A stretch of DNA of 64,000 nucleotides from an uncultured Glaciecola sp. (GCF_937770335.1 NZ_CALJHY010000011.1:1-64000); one strand, 5' to 3'. Positions 37,235-47,966 are shown, numbered from the stretch's first letter. Translations and numbers: made by a program. The notes: generated by a model not told the origin, from the letters alone.

Positions 37235-37260
37235 ATTGAGCAGGTTTTACCCTGCTCAAT
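37235..37260. terminator. convergent terminator, TRIC-type gene and putA
   Basis: A 10-bp perfect stem, ATTGAGCAGG / CCTGCTCAAT, with a 6-nt loop sits 12 bp beyond the putA stop. The plus-strand tail is TTCATTCTATTTTTT, and the minus-strand tail is ATTTTTG. Confidence 0.85.
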
Positions 37261-37272
37261 TCATTCTATTTT

Positions 37273-40200
37273 TTAATCGTCATCTTCAACCAATGTCATC
37301 AACGACGTATTACCGCCAGATGCAGTGGTATCGATACTGATTGTTTTTTCAGTAACCAAGCGTTGGATCAAGTTGTCGTTATACTCAGCAGTAATCACCG
37401 GTAAGATTGCACCTTGTCTCTCTGCTAGTTTCGCAGAAATATAAGCACTTCGGTCTGTACGACTGTCGACCACAACACCAGCCAAACCTTTGTTCATCAA
37501 TAAAGCTTCAAGGTGACATAAATTCGCCACTTGAAAAACCGACTTTGGCGCACCTGTACTAGCTAATTTTTCTTTGAATGTCAGGGCTTCTTCATAGAAC
37601 AAGTCTGATACTACTGAAATAACTAAATTACCTGTGGCTAGCGCAGTTACAATCGATAGCATCCAATATTCAAAAGTAACGTCTTTATCGGCGAAACATA
37701 CCAACACGCCTCGAGGCTCCAAATGCAAGGTATTAGATTCACCAGTGGGGCCAGGCAGGTTGGTAGGCTTACGCAATCTGCGCTCAATAGCAATCAGCTG
37801 TGTTCTAGCTGTTGCCAATGTTTTATTTAAATCTTCGGCAAGCTCTTCAACAATTTCTACATTAGCAATTTTTGCCAATAATTGACGTACAAACGAAATA
37901 CGATCATTTAGTGGTGTTAAGCGCCATTGGTTTTCGACAGCCATTGCCGAATCCATGAGATTATTAGCTTCAGTTACCGCAGCTCCGTCACTCTGAATTG
38001 CTTTATCGTCAGCGTAATTGTCAACTTGCGATGCCACTTTTGGTGTCGCTCTTTCTTTCATCAGACGTGGTAAGTAGTTCGGACCACCGGCTTTAGGGCC
38101 AGTGCCTGACAACCCACGTCCACCGAATGGCTGAACACCAACGATAGCGCCAATCATGTTGCGGTTTATGTAGACGTTACCTGCTCTTGAAAGACGCGCC
38201 AACTCGTAAGCTCTTTCCTCAATGCGAGAATGCACACCCATCGTTAAACCAAAGCCGGTGCTATTGATTTGCTGTATTACTTTGTCTATTTCTTTGCCTT
38301 TGAAGCGGATCAAATGTACACAAGGTCCGAACACTTCTTTTTTCAATATATCAATATTATCTATTTCAAAAAAGTGTGGTACAAAGAAGTTACCGTCGTC
38401 TTTAGGCAACTCACATTTATGTAATAACTTTCCATGTTCTTGCATATATTCGACATGATCATTGAGTGATTTCAATGCTTTTTTATCAATAACCGGACCA
38501 ATGTCTGTCGACAATAAAGAAGGATCGCCAAGGGATAACTCTTTCATGGCGCCTATAATCATTTCGCTAACTACATCAGCGATATCTTCTTGCACAAACA
38601 ATACACGCATAGCTGAACAGCGCTGACCTGCACTTTGGAAAGCAGAGGTAACCACGTCATCAACCACCTGTTCCGGAAGCGCAGTTGAATCTACAATCAT
38701 GCAGTTCTGACCGCCCGTTTCTGCAATCAATGGGACCTGTTCAGTGCCACGAGCAGCTAATATTTGTGATATTAGCGAGCCTGTTTGCGTTGAACCCGTG
38801 AACATCACGCATTGAATACGCTCGTCTGGTAAAAGCACATCACCAACATCAGGACCATCGGCAATGACTATATTGACCGTATCTTCAGGTAGGCCTACCG
38901 ATGTCATTAATTCCAAAGCACGCTTGGCAATTAAACTTGTTTGCTCAGCTGGTTTGGCAATCACTGTATTTCCGGCGACTAATGCTGCTGCTATTTGGCC
39001 TATAAAGATAGCAAGTGGGAAATTCCAAGGGCTGATACAAAGCACCACACCGCGCGATTGCAAACGATTTGTAGGATCAAGTCGTCTTGCTTCAACAGCG
39101 TAATAACGGCAAAAATCGACAGCCTCACGGACCTCATCAACACTATCTACTGTAATCTTGCCCGCTTCTTTGATGCATAGACCAATTAACTCGTCCATAT
39201 GACGTTCAAGAATGCCAGCAATGCGCATTAACAAGTCTGCTCGCTCATCAACAGGCACTGTTGACCAAGATTCCGCCGCTTTAGTTGTACGTTCAAGCAT
39301 GGCTAGCATGTCTGCTTTGCTGTGAAGCTGATGGGTACCTACGATTTCGCTCAGCAGCGCTGGGTTGCGAACAATAATCTGATTTTCGGCCTCTTCTACT
39401 TCACCAAGTGCTTTTATATGTTCATCAAACCACTTTTCTAATCTAAAGGATAAATCTTGAGTCGCATTCAAGTCATAGATATCAAAACCACGTGAATTTG
39501 CTCTGCTTGGTGCATACAAATCTATCGGCATAACAATTTGTTTATTCTCGCGCACCATCAAGCGCTGTGTGCGCTCGACGGGATCCTCAAGAAGTTGCTC
39601 AACTGGCTGGCTATCGTCAACTATCGCATTTACGAATGATGAATTAGCTCCATTTTCTAGTAAGCGGCGAACCAAATAAGCTAACAACTCTTCATGAACA
39701 CCAACCGGTGCATAAACTCGGCATTGAATTTTGTCTTTAGTAACCACTTGGTCGTATAAAGAGTCACCCATTCCGTGTAGGCACTGAAATTCGAAGCCTT
39801 CTTTGTCATCGCCTGCAAGTTCAATAATAACTGAGGCAGTATAAGCATTGTGTGTTGCAAACTGCGGATAGATGCTGTCACGGTATGCCAATAATCTATT
39901 AGCACATGCGTGATATGAGACATCAGTAGAGGTTTTACGGGTGAATACAGGAAAATCGTCAAAACCACCTTGTTGGCTATGCTTTATCTCAGTATCCCAA
40001 TACGCACCTTTAACCAAGCGAACCATCATTTTACGGCCCACTCTAAGTGTTAATTCACGCAACCATTCGATCACAAAAATAGCTCGTTTCTGATATGACT
40101 GCACTGCCAAACCAAAACCATCCCAGCCGTCTAGGTCAGGGTCACTAAATACTTTTTCAATTATATCCAAGGATATATCAAGACGCTCTGACTCTTCTGC

Positions 40201-41073
40201 ATCCACAGTTAACCCAATATCGTACTTCTTCGCCATTAGACATAAGGTTTTTAGACGTGCTGGAATTTCTTCCATAACGCGATCATATTTAGCAAAGTCA
40301 TAGCGTGGGTGAATAGCTGAAAGCTTGACTGATATACCCGGACTCTTGCGTGGTCCGCGTCCCTTTGCTGCTTTACCGATGACTTCAATAGCTCTGACAT
40401 AGGCTTGATAATAACGTTCTGCATCTTTACCTGTTCTGGCGCCTTCGCCCAACATGTCATAAGAATAGACGTAACCTTGAGTCTCTTTTTTCGCCGCTCT
40501 TTCAACAGCATCTTCAATACGTTCGCCCATAACAAATTGGCGACCCATTACTTTCATAGCAATTTTCATTGCGCGGCGTATAACTGGTTCACCAAGGCGA
40601 CCCATTGTCTTTTTGAGTAATCCGAACTGCTCAGACTTCCGTTTGTCTGCATAGTTAACCATATTGCCGGTTAATAATAATCCCCAGGCTGACGCATTCA
40701 CGAATAGTGAGTCACTATTGCCCAAATGGGGTGTCCACTCTCCTTTTGAAAGCTTGTCTCGAATAAGCTCTTCTTGTGTATGTTTATCAGGCACACGCAA
40801 CAGCGCTTCTGCCAAACACATCAAGACGATCCCTTCCGCTGTGGATAACGAAAATTCATTCAACAGTGCATCAACGCCGCCGTGGCCTTCTTGCTCGCGG
40901 CGAATTTGCAGAACCATTGTCCGAGCGCGTTCCCATGCACGTGAACGAGCAGCCATATTTACTTCTGCTTCAGGTAAAATATGATCAATAGCCTCTGATT
41001 CACCGATACGGTAAAACTCGCGTATTTTCTGTCGGATCGGACAGGTATTATTGATTGTATTGTTCACTAACAT
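37273..41073 (-). CDS. putA: bifunctional proline dehydrogenase/P5C dehydrogenase PutA
   Basis: PutA oxidises proline to glutamate through pyrroline-5-carboxylate with FAD and NAD. The 1266-residue protein has an N-terminal helical arm (LNEFSLSTAEGIVLMCLAEALLR) and the proline dehydrogenase barrel (YSYDMLGEGART, IKLSAIHPRY, QFATHNAYT, LLENGANSSFVN). The aldehyde dehydrogenase domain follows (ISPWNFPLAIF, FTGSTQTGS, SAGQRCSAMRVLF with the catalytic Cys near 823). A C-terminal ALDH-superfamily-like extension covers about 1040-1260. The N-terminal ribbon-helix-helix of E. coli PutA is missing: homology starts at the helical arm. It therefore should not repress its own promoter, and another regulator is needed. 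It is flanked by a palindrome upstream and a terminator downstream. Confidence 0.95.
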   Translation of the reverse strand: MLVNNTINNTCPIRQKIREFYRIGESEAIDHILPEAEVNMAARSRAWERARTMVLQIRREQEGHGGVDALLNEFSLSTAEGIVLMCLAEALLRVPDKHTQEELIRDKLSKGEWTPHLGNSDSLFVNASAWGLLLTGNMVNYADKRKSEQFGLLKKTMGRLGEPVIRRAMKIAMKVMGRQFVMGERIEDAVERAAKKETQGYVYSYDMLGEGARTGKDAERYYQAYVRAIEVIGKAAKGRGPRKSPGISVKLSAIHPRYDFAKYDRVMEEIPARLKTLCLMAKKYDIGLTVDAEESERLDISLDIIEKVFSDPDLDGWDGFGLAVQSYQKRAIFVIEWLRELTLRVGRKMMVRLVKGAYWDTEIKHSQQGGFDDFPVFTRKTSTDVSYHACANRLLAYRDSIYPQFATHNAYTASVIIELAGDDKEGFEFQCLHGMGDSLYDQVVTKDKIQCRVYAPVGVHEELLAYLVRRLLENGANSSFVNAIVDDSQPVEQLLEDPVERTQRLMVRENKQIVMPIDLYAPSRANSRGFDIYDLNATQDLSFRLEKWFDEHIKALGEVEEAENQIIVRNPALLSEIVGTHQLHSKADMLAMLERTTKAAESWSTVPVDERADLLMRIAGILERHMDELIGLCIKEAGKITVDSVDEVREAVDFCRYYAVEARRLDPTNRLQSRGVVLCISPWNFPLAIFIGQIAAALVAGNTVIAKPAEQTSLIAKRALELMTSVGLPEDTVNIVIADGPDVGDVLLPDERIQCVMFTGSTQTGSLISQILAARGTEQVPLIAETGGQNCMIVDSTALPEQVVDDVVTSAFQSAGQRCSAMRVLFVQEDIADVVSEMIIGAMKELSLGDPSLLSTDIGPVIDKKALKSLNDHVEYMQEHGKLLHKCELPKDDGNFFVPHFFEIDNIDILKKEVFGPCVHLIRFKGKEIDKVIQQINSTGFGLTMGVHSRIEERAYELARLSRAGNVYINRNMIGAIVGVQPFGGRGLSGTGPKAGGPNYLPRLMKERATPKVASQVDNYADDKAIQSDGAAVTEANNLMDSAMAVENQWRLTPLNDRISFVRQLLAKIANVEIVEELAEDLNKTLATARTQLIAIERRLRKPTNLPGPTGESNTLHLEPRGVLVCFADKDVTFEYWMLSIVTALATGNLVISVVSDLFYEEALTFKEKLASTGAPKSVFQVANLCHLEALLMNKGLAGVVVDSRTDRSAYISAKLAERQGAILPVITAEYNDNLIQRLVTEKTISIDTTASGGNTSLMTLVEDDD

Positions 41074-41436
41074 TGGGTTGCCTCACAGTTATTTTATTAC
41101 TATTACTTGGTACTTATGCTGCCTTTGCTTTACAGCTTAAAAAGTTCGCGTACGATAAGCTTAATTGCGATGAAAAACTACCTTTGTAGATAAAAATATC
41201 ACCTGATTTTTTTATCTACAGTCTTAGGTGTTTATTCATACTATTTAAGCGCTTAATTTTTCACTCAAAATGCACAAACTAAGCCCCGTTTTCATTGGTT
41301 GTTGCTGGCTTATCAGCTATAATTCTTAGTACGTGATTTTAGCGAGGTTGTTCATCATAGTTAAATACTTTTTTTTCTTCCGTGTTTCGCTAGTAAACAA
41401 ACTGTGCTGTTTAACCAGCACAATAAGGATTATTTT
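41074..41436. other. divergent region between putA and the TIGR03545 gene
   Basis: 363 bp holding promoters in both directions. The inverted repeat at 41185-41220 lies 112 bp before the putA start. An AAGGA ribosome-binding site precedes 41437. No gene is supported. Confidence 0.45.
41185..41220. promoter_or_regulatory. perfect 12-bp inverted repeat upstream of putA
   Basis: TGTAGATAAAAA and TTTTTATCTACA are separated by 12 nt, giving half-site centres about 24 bp apart. There is no transcript to terminate between these divergent genes, so an operator is the better reading. Confidence 0.5.
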
Positions 41437-43197
41437 ATGTTTAAGCATCGTTTTTCTACAAAATCGCAAGTAACCCAACAAGGCCGTTTATCTCTGTGGC
41501 TTTCTATTCCTTTAGGCACTATTGCGGGTATTTTTATACTCTACTTCTTATTTGCTAATACCCTACTAAAAACGCTAGCCACCAATGCCCTCGGGGATGC
41601 TTCCGGCGCGGAAGTCAACATCGACTCCATCGAGCATGGTGTTTTTCCATTTAGCCTCACATTAAATCGACTACAAGCCACCGATAACAACAATCCTAGT
41701 CGTAATAGACTTGAAGTAGCAAGAGTGAAAGCTGATGTTGATTTTATACCTCTATTAAACAAAAAATTGATCGTTAATGAACTCATTGTGCAGGATGTAG
41801 AGTTTGACACTCAGCGCGAAAGCGCCGGTGCAGTTTACGTCCAACCTGACGCGCAAGCTTCAAATTTTGCTTTTCCAACCTTATCGGACTTACCGAGCGT
41901 TGATCAAATATTAGAGAAATCACCATTAAAAACCACTGCGGCGGTGGCAGAAGCACAAAAAGTGGTGCAGCAATATCAACAACCTTTACAAGACAAGTAT
42001 GCAGCGTTGCCAAGTACAGATAAGTTAACCACTTATAAAGAGCGCCTAAAAGCACTGCAAAAAATTGACTACAAAAACCCTGTTGAATTAGCTGCAGCCA
42101 AAAAAGAATTTGATGAAATCAAACAAGCAATAATAATAGATAAAACAAACATTACAGAATTTACTGACTTGGCAAAAGAAGCTAAAGCCGCTTCTGCCAA
42201 TTCATTATCAGCATTAAAAACAGCGCCTCAAGAAGACTTCGATCTGCTTAAAGGGCTCGTCGCAGGAGATGAAGGCGCGATTGGGCAAGTAACTCAGCAT
42301 TTATTCGGTGAAAAAGCCAAAATTTACACCCAAGGTTTATTGGCTGCCATGGCTATGCTATCTAGCGATGCCGAGGAACCTGTTATTGAAGATACGGCCC
42401 TGAACGATGGTCTTCCTAATGTTTGGATCAAGAAAGCGGCAGTAAATATCAAATGGCAAGACGAGCAAATTGAGACTGTTTGGCAAAATATAACTGACCA
42501 ACATGCACTCATCGGTAATCCAACGACATTTTTAATCAATTCAAGCCAAGCCGAAAATTGGCGTTTTATTGACCTTAAAGGCACTTTTGAAATTATTCAA
42601 GGTCAGGTTAATTCTGTTCAAGACTGGGATATTAACGGACTAGTATTAGACGCTATCGAGTTAGTTCCAGAAGAATCAAAGCAAAAACTAAACGCATTAC
42701 TAGAGTCAGGTTTGCTTGCCAGCAAAGGAGGATTAAAGGTTGTCGATGGCAAACTATCTGGATCATCGGTAATCGATCTACGTGCATTGAAGTTAAAAGC
42801 GACAGGTAAAAACGATTTAACCAGTGCAATGGCTGATGTAATTTCAGGGCTTTCTAACCTAAGTTTGACTACTGATTTCTCTGGCAGTCTGACTAGCCCG
42901 TCCATCAAAATAAAGTCTGATTTGGATAAAAAAATGCTGCAAGCCCTTTCTAGTGGCTTGACAGGCAATAGTTCTGGTAAACTAAGGGAGCTCAAAAGTA
43001 AATTAAATGCAAAAGTAGCTGAACAGCTAGGTCAGTCCGGCCAGCAACTAGAGTCAGTTGATGCTCTACTCGCAGCGGCGCAAGGCGACGCTGAAAGTCT
43101 AAATGAGCTGTTAAAGTCACAGATGACAAATGCATTGGACCAGAAAAAAGATAAATTATTAAACAAGCTTACCGACAAGTTAATTGGTAATGAATAA
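41437..43197 (+). CDS. TIGR03545-type AsmA-like envelope protein
   Basis: The 586-residue protein has one N-terminal membrane segment at about 20-43 (LSIPLGTIAGIFILYFLF). A periplasmic body starts with the AsmA-like pattern GAEVNIDSIEHGVFPFSLTLNRLQ and continues with VDFIPLLNKKLIVNELIV. Coiled-coil-prone helices follow at about 140-260, and beta-rich repeats resembling AsmA/TamB modules close it. I recognise it as the TIGR03545 family by its motif order and length. The function is unknown, but AsmA-like proteins act in lipid transport across the periplasm. The ATG at 41437 with AAGGA is preferred to a CTG at 41404. It lies 29 bp before ftsB, so it may be the first gene of that operon. Confidence 0.7.
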   Translation: MFKHRFSTKSQVTQQGRLSLWLSIPLGTIAGIFILYFLFANTLLKTLATNALGDASGAEVNIDSIEHGVFPFSLTLNRLQATDNNNPSRNRLEVARVKADVDFIPLLNKKLIVNELIVQDVEFDTQRESAGAVYVQPDAQASNFAFPTLSDLPSVDQILEKSPLKTTAAVAEAQKVVQQYQQPLQDKYAALPSTDKLTTYKERLKALQKIDYKNPVELAAAKKEFDEIKQAIIIDKTNITEFTDLAKEAKAASANSLSALKTAPQEDFDLLKGLVAGDEGAIGQVTQHLFGEKAKIYTQGLLAAMAMLSSDAEEPVIEDTALNDGLPNVWIKKAAVNIKWQDEQIETVWQNITDQHALIGNPTTFLINSSQAENWRFIDLKGTFEIIQGQVNSVQDWDINGLVLDAIELVPEESKQKLNALLESGLLASKGGLKVVDGKLSGSSVIDLRALKLKATGKNDLTSAMADVISGLSNLSLTTDFSGSLTSPSIKIKSDLDKKMLQALSSGLTGNSSGKLRELKSKLNAKVAEQLGQSGQQLESVDALLAAAQGDAESLNELLKSQMTNALDQKKDKLLNKLTDKLIGNE

Positions 43198-43226
43198 AAT
43201 ACAAACCCAATAATAAGGAATGAGTC

Positions 43227-43511
43227 ATGCGCAATAGATGGATACTCGTCATATTGATTGCCCTGCTTGGATTATTGCAGACTCGCCTTTGGTTTGGCAA
43301 AAATAGCATTGCCGACTACAACCTGATGAAGTCAGAAGTAGAGGAATTGCAACAACAAAACGCGAACCTGAAACAACGAAATACGCTTTTACAGGCTGAT
43401 ATTAGCGATCTCCAGCTAGGTTTAGAATCTATTGAAGAGAGAGCACGTAACGAATTAGGTTTAATCAAAGACGGCGAGACATTTTACCGAATTTTACCCC
43501 CAGAGAAGTGA
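43227..43511 (+). CDS. ftsB: cell division protein FtsB
   Basis: FtsB is a bitopic divisome protein that joins FtsL and FtsQ. The 94 residues include a membrane helix at about 5-21 (WILVILIALLGLLQTRLWFG), a leucine/glutamine-rich coiled coil at about 32-66, and the conserved ARNELGLIKDGETFYRI. AAGGA precedes the ATG. The stop overlaps the ispD start (GTGA), so the two are translationally coupled. Confidence 0.95.
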   Translation: MRNRWILVILIALLGLLQTRLWFGKNSIADYNLMKSEVEELQQQNANLKQRNTLLQADISDLQLGLESIEERARNELGLIKDGETFYRILPPEK

Positions 43512-44284
43512 TTTTGACAGCAGTAGATACATTCGTAGCAGTTGTTCCTGCCGCCGGTATTGGTAGTAGAATGATGTCATCAGTGGCAAAGCAATATCTC
43601 ACCATTGGTAACAAAACCGTTATCGAGCATACGCTCGACGCTTTGCTGTCCCATCATCAAATTCAACGGATCGTTGTCGTTTTACATCCACAAGACTGCA
43701 TTTTTCGATCACTGAAAGTAGCTCAAAACCCATTAATTGAGACTGTCATTGGCGGTACGCAAAGAGTCGATTCAGTCTTGAGCGGATTAAAGCACTGCTT
43801 AATCAAACCAGCACCAAACGTAAATCCATGGATATTGGTGCATGATGCGGCCAGACCGTGCGTTACGCATGCGGAGCTAAACGATTTATTCGCCTGTATT
43901 AACACCTGTGAAGGCGCAATATTGGCCGTCCCGGTCACTGATACTATTAAGCGAGCTACTTCAAAGGAAAATAGTCCAATAGCTGAAATTGAAGAAACTG
44001 TTGAACGCACTCAGCTTTGGCATGCTCAAACTCCCCAGTTTTTTCCGCTTCAAAAGTTAATCGATGCTATCGAACTCGCACAACGTAATAAAATTAATAT
44101 TACCGATGAGGCCTCTGCAATGGAGCATGTCAATGCCAGTGTTAAACTCATTGAAGGACGCAACACAAATATCAAGATAACTCGCCCATGCGATCTAGCA
44201 CTCGCTGAGTTTTATTTAACCGCTACTGTATCCGCAAATAATAATAAAAATAATAAACAAGGAGGTACGCTATGTACCGCATAG
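43508..44284 (+). CDS. ispD: 2-C-methyl-D-erythritol 4-phosphate cytidylyltransferase IspD
   Basis: IspD makes CDP-methylerythritol in the MEP isoprenoid pathway. The 258-residue protein has the nucleotidyltransferase motif [11 protein letters not shown] with KQY further on, then [19 protein letters not shown], and the [14 protein letters not shown] and DEASAMEH motifs. The GTG at 43508 overlaps the ftsB stop. IspD is slightly longer than the E. coli protein because of a low-complexity C-terminal tail ([12 protein letters not shown]). It overlaps ispF by 13 bp, and the ispF ribosome-binding site AAGGAGG lies inside this tail. Confidence 0.95.
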   Translation: MILTAVDTFVAVVPAAGIGSRMMSSVAKQYLTIGNKTVIEHTLDALLSHHQIQRIVVVLHPQDCIFRSLKVAQNPLIETVIGGTQRVDSVLSGLKHCLIKPAPNVNPWILVHDAARPCVTHAELNDLFACINTCEGAILAVPVTDTIKRATSKENSPIAEIEETVERTQLWHAQTPQFFPLQKLIDAIELAQRNKINITDEASAMEHVNASVKLIEGRNTNIKITRPCDLALAEFYLTATVSANNNKNNKQGGTLCTA

Positions 44285-44751
44285 GTCATGGTTACGATGT
44301 ACACAAGTTTGGTGGAATGGGCCCAATCACTATTGGCGGTATCTGTATAGTTCATGAACGCGGCTTGATTGCACATTCCGATGGTGACGTCGCTTTGCAT
44401 GCATTATGCGATGCACTGCTCGGATCATTGGCGCTGGGCGATATAGGTCATCACTTTCCAGACACTGATACAAACTATGAAAACATTAGCAGCCTGGAAC
44501 TGTTGAAGCAGGTTTATGAGCGAATTCAAGATTTAGGTTATATGCTTGGCAATGCAGATATTACGATTGAGGCTCAAGCGCCCAAAATGGCACCTCACAT
44601 TAACTTCATGCGCGAAGCAATCTCCGATGCCATCGGCGTTTCGGTGAAAGACATCAGCATAAAAGCGACAACAACTGAAGGCCTTGGCTTTGTAGGACGA
44701 GAAGAAGGCATTGCATGCCACGCTGTCGTGCTCATATGTCCGCGACGATAA
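44272..44751 (+). CDS. ispF: 2-C-methyl-D-erythritol 2,4-cyclodiphosphate synthase IspF
   Basis: IspF cyclises CDP-methylerythritol 2-phosphate, two steps after IspD. The 159-residue protein shows [12 protein letters not shown] with the zinc-binding Asp and His, [29 protein letters not shown], and [18 protein letters not shown]. An AAGGAGG lies 6-7 bp before the ATG, inside ispD. It is followed 4 bp later by truD, as expected for this operon. Confidence 0.97.
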   Translation: MYRIGHGYDVHKFGGMGPITIGGICIVHERGLIAHSDGDVALHALCDALLGSLALGDIGHHFPDTDTNYENISSLELLKQVYERIQDLGYMLGNADITIEAQAPKMAPHINFMREAISDAIGVSVKDISIKATTTEGLGFVGREEGIACHAVVLICPRR

Positions 44752-44755
44752 CTGA

Positions 44756-45859
44756 ATGTCATTATCTATTTCACATTGGTCTCGGTTACACGGTGATGCA
44801 TTAGGCAGTGCAACACTCAAACAAGAAATGCATGATTTTATCGTTGAAGAGCAACTCGGATTCGAGCCTAGTGGAGAAGGTGAGCACATCTTCTTATGGT
44901 TAGAGAAAACCAACTTAAACACCGCATTCGTTGCTGAGTCGTTAGCTAAGTTTAGCCGATTGCATTTGCGCGATATTACTTACGCAGGCAGAAAAGATAA
45001 ATTCGCCCTCACTCGACAATGGTTCGGGGTACATATTGCCAACAAAAAAGAACCTAACTGGGATGAGTTCGAACTAGAGGGTGCCAAAATTTTGCAGGTG
45101 GCACGCAATGACCGAAAGTTGCGAGTCGGTGTGCTCAAAGGTAATAAATTCGAACTTGTATTGCGAAATTTAACATCCAGTTTGGGCGCTGATGCCGAAT
45201 TTGATGTTCAAGCATTAGAGCAGAGACTCGCACTAATAAAACACCAAGGCGCACCTAATTATTATGGTAGCCAACGTTTTGGCGAAATGAGAGTAACACC
45301 GAACGCTGATGAGCAAACCACCACAGGCGATAAATTGCTGCTAGGTGGTAATCTCGCACTGGCTGAAAAGCTGATTGGTGGAGAAGCCATCCGTAACCGT
45401 AATAAACGTTCCATGGCTATATCTGCATTAAGAAGCTGGTTGTTCAATGAAATCATCCACCAACGAATAGTGCAACATAACTTCCATCAACCGTTGCTTG
45501 GTGACGCTATGCAATTGAGTGGTTCAAACAGTTTTTTTGTGTTCGAAGATGAAGCCGAGCAAAATGACATAATAAAACGATTAGCTGAGTTTGACATCAA
45601 TATCACGGCGCCTCTGTGGGGCGACGGAAAACTACATTCAACAACTGCAGCTAGAGACTTAGAGTTGCAGTGTGTAGCGCAATTCCCTGAGATAATACAA
45701 ACACTTAATTCGTTGGGATTGAAACAACAAAGGAGAGCTATACGAATCATTCCGCAAGGATTTACATGGCAAATACAAGATAATAATTTGACGATGCAGT
45801 TTTCACTTCCTGCGGGCTGTTTTGCGACCTCTATTGTGAGAGAATTATTAGATGTTTAA
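44756..45859 (+). CDS. truD: tRNA pseudouridine(13) synthase TruD
   Basis: TruD isomerises U13 in tRNA-Glu. The 367-residue protein carries DFIVEEQLGFEPSGEGEH, the catalytic-loop motif YAGRKDKFALTRQWF with the active-site Asp, and NYYGSQRFG. The late sequence LPAGCFATSIVRELL is the C-terminal family signature. The start at 44756 has little spacer from ispF (4 bp), so it is probably read by coupling. A gap of 126 bp then separates it from surE. Confidence 0.95.
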   Translation: MSLSISHWSRLHGDALGSATLKQEMHDFIVEEQLGFEPSGEGEHIFLWLEKTNLNTAFVAESLAKFSRLHLRDITYAGRKDKFALTRQWFGVHIANKKEPNWDEFELEGAKILQVARNDRKLRVGVLKGNKFELVLRNLTSSLGADAEFDVQALEQRLALIKHQGAPNYYGSQRFGEMRVTPNADEQTTTGDKLLLGGNLALAEKLIGGEAIRNRNKRSMAISALRSWLFNEIIHQRIVQHNFHQPLLGDAMQLSGSNSFFVFEDEAEQNDIIKRLAEFDINITAPLWGDGKLHSTTAARDLELQCVAQFPEIIQTLNSLGLKQQRRAIRIIPQGFTWQIQDNNLTMQFSLPAGCFATSIVRELLDV

Positions 45860-45985
45860 ATGGTTAATGTTAGATGTTTGCTTGCATAGGTATCTAATTA
45901 ATTTAGTCTCAAAATACGTTTCTGTACCTCCCTATTTGGAGTATGAAATCCCTGAACAGCCAACGAGTAAAAAGGCAAATAATAC

Positions 45986-46744
45986 ATGAACATATTATTG
46001 AGCAATGACGATGGTGTAAATGCGATAGGAATAGCGGTTCTTTTCGAGCATTTATCAAAAGAGCACGATGTCACTGTGATCGCCCCCGACCGCAACTGCA
46101 GCGGAATGAGTAACGCATTGTCACTGCATACCCCACTGCGCATTGAACAGATGCCAAATGGCTTTTATGCTGTGAACGGGACGCCATCCGACTGTGTCCA
46201 ATTAGGTATTAATAAATTTATGCTTCACGAACCTGACTTAGTCGTGTCGGGCATAAACCATGGTGCTAATTTAGGTGACGACACCATTTATTCTGGTACC
46301 GTTGCCGCTGCACTAGAAGGCCGCCATATGGGCTTACCCGCTATAGCAGTCTCGCTATGTAGCAAGAAAGCAGATTATTTCGATACCGCTGCTAAGGTGA
46401 CTTGCGATATTATCCGCCGACTTACCTCGCATCCTTTAGAACAAAATGAAATTTTAAACGTAAATGTGCCAGCCATACCTTATGACTTGATAAAAGGCAT
46501 AGTGGCGACCAGACTTGGTAAACGCCACCGTGCAGAAACAATGGTGCAAAGCACAGACCCTTTTGGCAGAACCATATATTGGTACGGCAAATTGGGCAGT
46601 GAACAGGATGCAGGTGAAGGAACTGACTTTGATGCCGTAAACAATAATTACTGCTCTGTAACACCGCTATCTGTAGATATGACTGTGCATCAGAAAGTAA
46701 GCAAAATGAATACTTGGTTAAATACCAAAGAAACGATGAACTAG
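45986..46744 (+). CDS. surE: 5'/3'-nucleotidase SurE
   Basis: SurE is a metal-dependent nucleotidase and exopolyphosphatase important in stationary phase. The 252 residues show the metal-site start [16 protein letters not shown], the [15 protein letters not shown] motif, [13 protein letters not shown], and [19 protein letters not shown]. The ATG is preceded by an AAAAGG site. It lies 8 bp before pcm. Confidence 0.95.
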   Translation: MNILLSNDDGVNAIGIAVLFEHLSKEHDVTVIAPDRNCSGMSNALSLHTPLRIEQMPNGFYAVNGTPSDCVQLGINKFMLHEPDLVVSGINHGANLGDDTIYSGTVAAALEGRHMGLPAIAVSLCSKKADYFDTAAKVTCDIIRRLTSHPLEQNEILNVNVPAIPYDLIKGIVATRLGKRHRAETMVQSTDPFGRTIYWYGKLGSEQDAGEGTDFDAVNNNYCSVTPLSVDMTVHQKVSKMNTWLNTKETMN

Positions 46745-46752
46745 GAATAGAA

Positions 46753-47391
46753 ATGGCAATATCATCTCGCAAGGGCTTACAACTCGCGCAACTATTAGAA
46801 CAAGATGGCGTCAGCGATCACAGAGTATTAAACGCTATTGCTAAGACACCTCGCGAAATTTTTATTCCGGACGCCCTGAAACATAAGGCTTATCAAAATA
46901 CAGCGCTGCCTATCGGTCAAGGTCAAACGATATCGCAGCCGTATATTGTGGCAAAAATGACAGAGTTATTACTTAACGCCCCTGTACTGCCTAAAAAAAT
47001 ATTAGAAATTGGCACAGGATCTGGCTATCAAACAGCCATTTTAGCCGGTATTTTTGTCCACATATATTCTGTCGAACGCATTAAAGCACTGCAGTTCCAA
47101 GCCAAACGTCGAATGAACCAACTCGACTATCACAACATTTCAATGAAACACGGTGATGGCTGGCAAGGCTGGCAAAGTAAAGGTCCGTTCGATGGTATCA
47201 TTGTAACTGCAGCGGCATCACAGCTTCCACAGGCCTTACTTGACCAACTCAATGACGGTGGGCGCTTAATCATTCCGGTTGGGAATGAACAACAAAGCTT
47301 AAAGTGTATTGATCGCCAAGGTGAAGAGTTTATGGAAGAAACCATTGAGCCTGTGCGTTTCGTGCCATTAGTTGCAGGTGATTTACTTTGA
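46753..47391 (+). CDS. pcm: protein-L-isoaspartate O-methyltransferase Pcm
   Basis: Pcm methylates isoaspartyl residues in damaged proteins with S-adenosylmethionine. The 212-residue protein has the SAM-binding [16 protein letters not shown], the substrate-loop [33 protein letters not shown] and the family ending RFVPLVAG. The ATG at 46753 is used because family proteins begin near this point and AGGA lies just upstream. An upstream in-frame start at 46714 lies inside surE. Its stop overlaps the next start (TTGA). Confidence 0.95.
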   Translation: MAISSRKGLQLAQLLEQDGVSDHRVLNAIAKTPREIFIPDALKHKAYQNTALPIGQGQTISQPYIVAKMTELLLNAPVLPKKILEIGTGSGYQTAILAGIFVHIYSVERIKALQFQAKRRMNQLDYHNISMKHGDGWQGWQSKGPFDGIIVTAAASQLPQALLDQLNDGGRLIIPVGNEQQSLKCIDRQGEEFMEETIEPVRFVPLVAGDLL

Positions 47392-47966
47392 AGCTATTTG
47401 AAACTTGTTATGAACTTTGCTTAAAGTGGGCACAACACAGACATGCTGAAAAGTACCTCGCGGGGCTAAGTTGCTCCGAATCGATGTTCTTCCCCATTCC
47501 ACCCGATGTCATGCTGGCACCGATGGCGCTTAGTCAGCCACAAAAAGCGTGGCGCTTTGCTTTGATTACCACAGTTGCATCGGTTATCGGTGGCATATTA
47601 GGCTACCTATTAGGTTACTTTGCGTTTGAATCTTTTATTCAACCAGTGATTATCGACATGGGTTACCAAGACAAACTAGCCCATGCGACCCTGTGGTTTA
47701 AAGAATATGGTGTCTGGGTTGTATTTTTAGCCGGATTTTCTCCCATTCCATATAAAGTGTTTACTATCAGTGCTGGTTTTTTACATATGGCGCTTATTCC
47801 TTTCATAATCGCTTCAACGATTGGACGAGGCTTGCGCTTTTTTTTAGTTGCAGCCTTAATGAAATATGGCGGACCCATGATGGAAGCCAAACTAAAAGAA
47901 TATATAGAAATTATTGGTTGGGGCACTGTGGTGCTCGCAGTTGCTCTCTATTTAATACTCAGGTAA
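47388..47966 (+). CDS. yqaA: YqaA-family DedA-like inner membrane protein
   Basis: The 192-residue protein has about four to five membrane segments and the VTT/SNARE-associated domain pattern of Yqa[21 protein letters not shown], then [14 protein letters not shown] and the terminal [18 protein letters not shown]. Relatives of DedA affect envelope homeostasis and lipid carrier recycling, but YqaA itself is not clearly defined. It starts with a TTG that overlaps the pcm stop, so it is coupled. The position between pcm and nlpD is conserved in Alteromonadales. Confidence 0.85.
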   Translation: MKLFETCYELCLKWAQHRHAEKYLAGLSCSESMFFPIPPDVMLAPMALSQPQKAWRFALITTVASVIGGILGYLLGYFAFESFIQPVIIDMGYQDKLAHATLWFKEYGVWVVFLAGFSPIPYKVFTISAGFLHMALIPFIIASTIGRGLRFFLVAALMKYGGPMMEAKLKEYIEIIGWGTVVLAVALYLILR

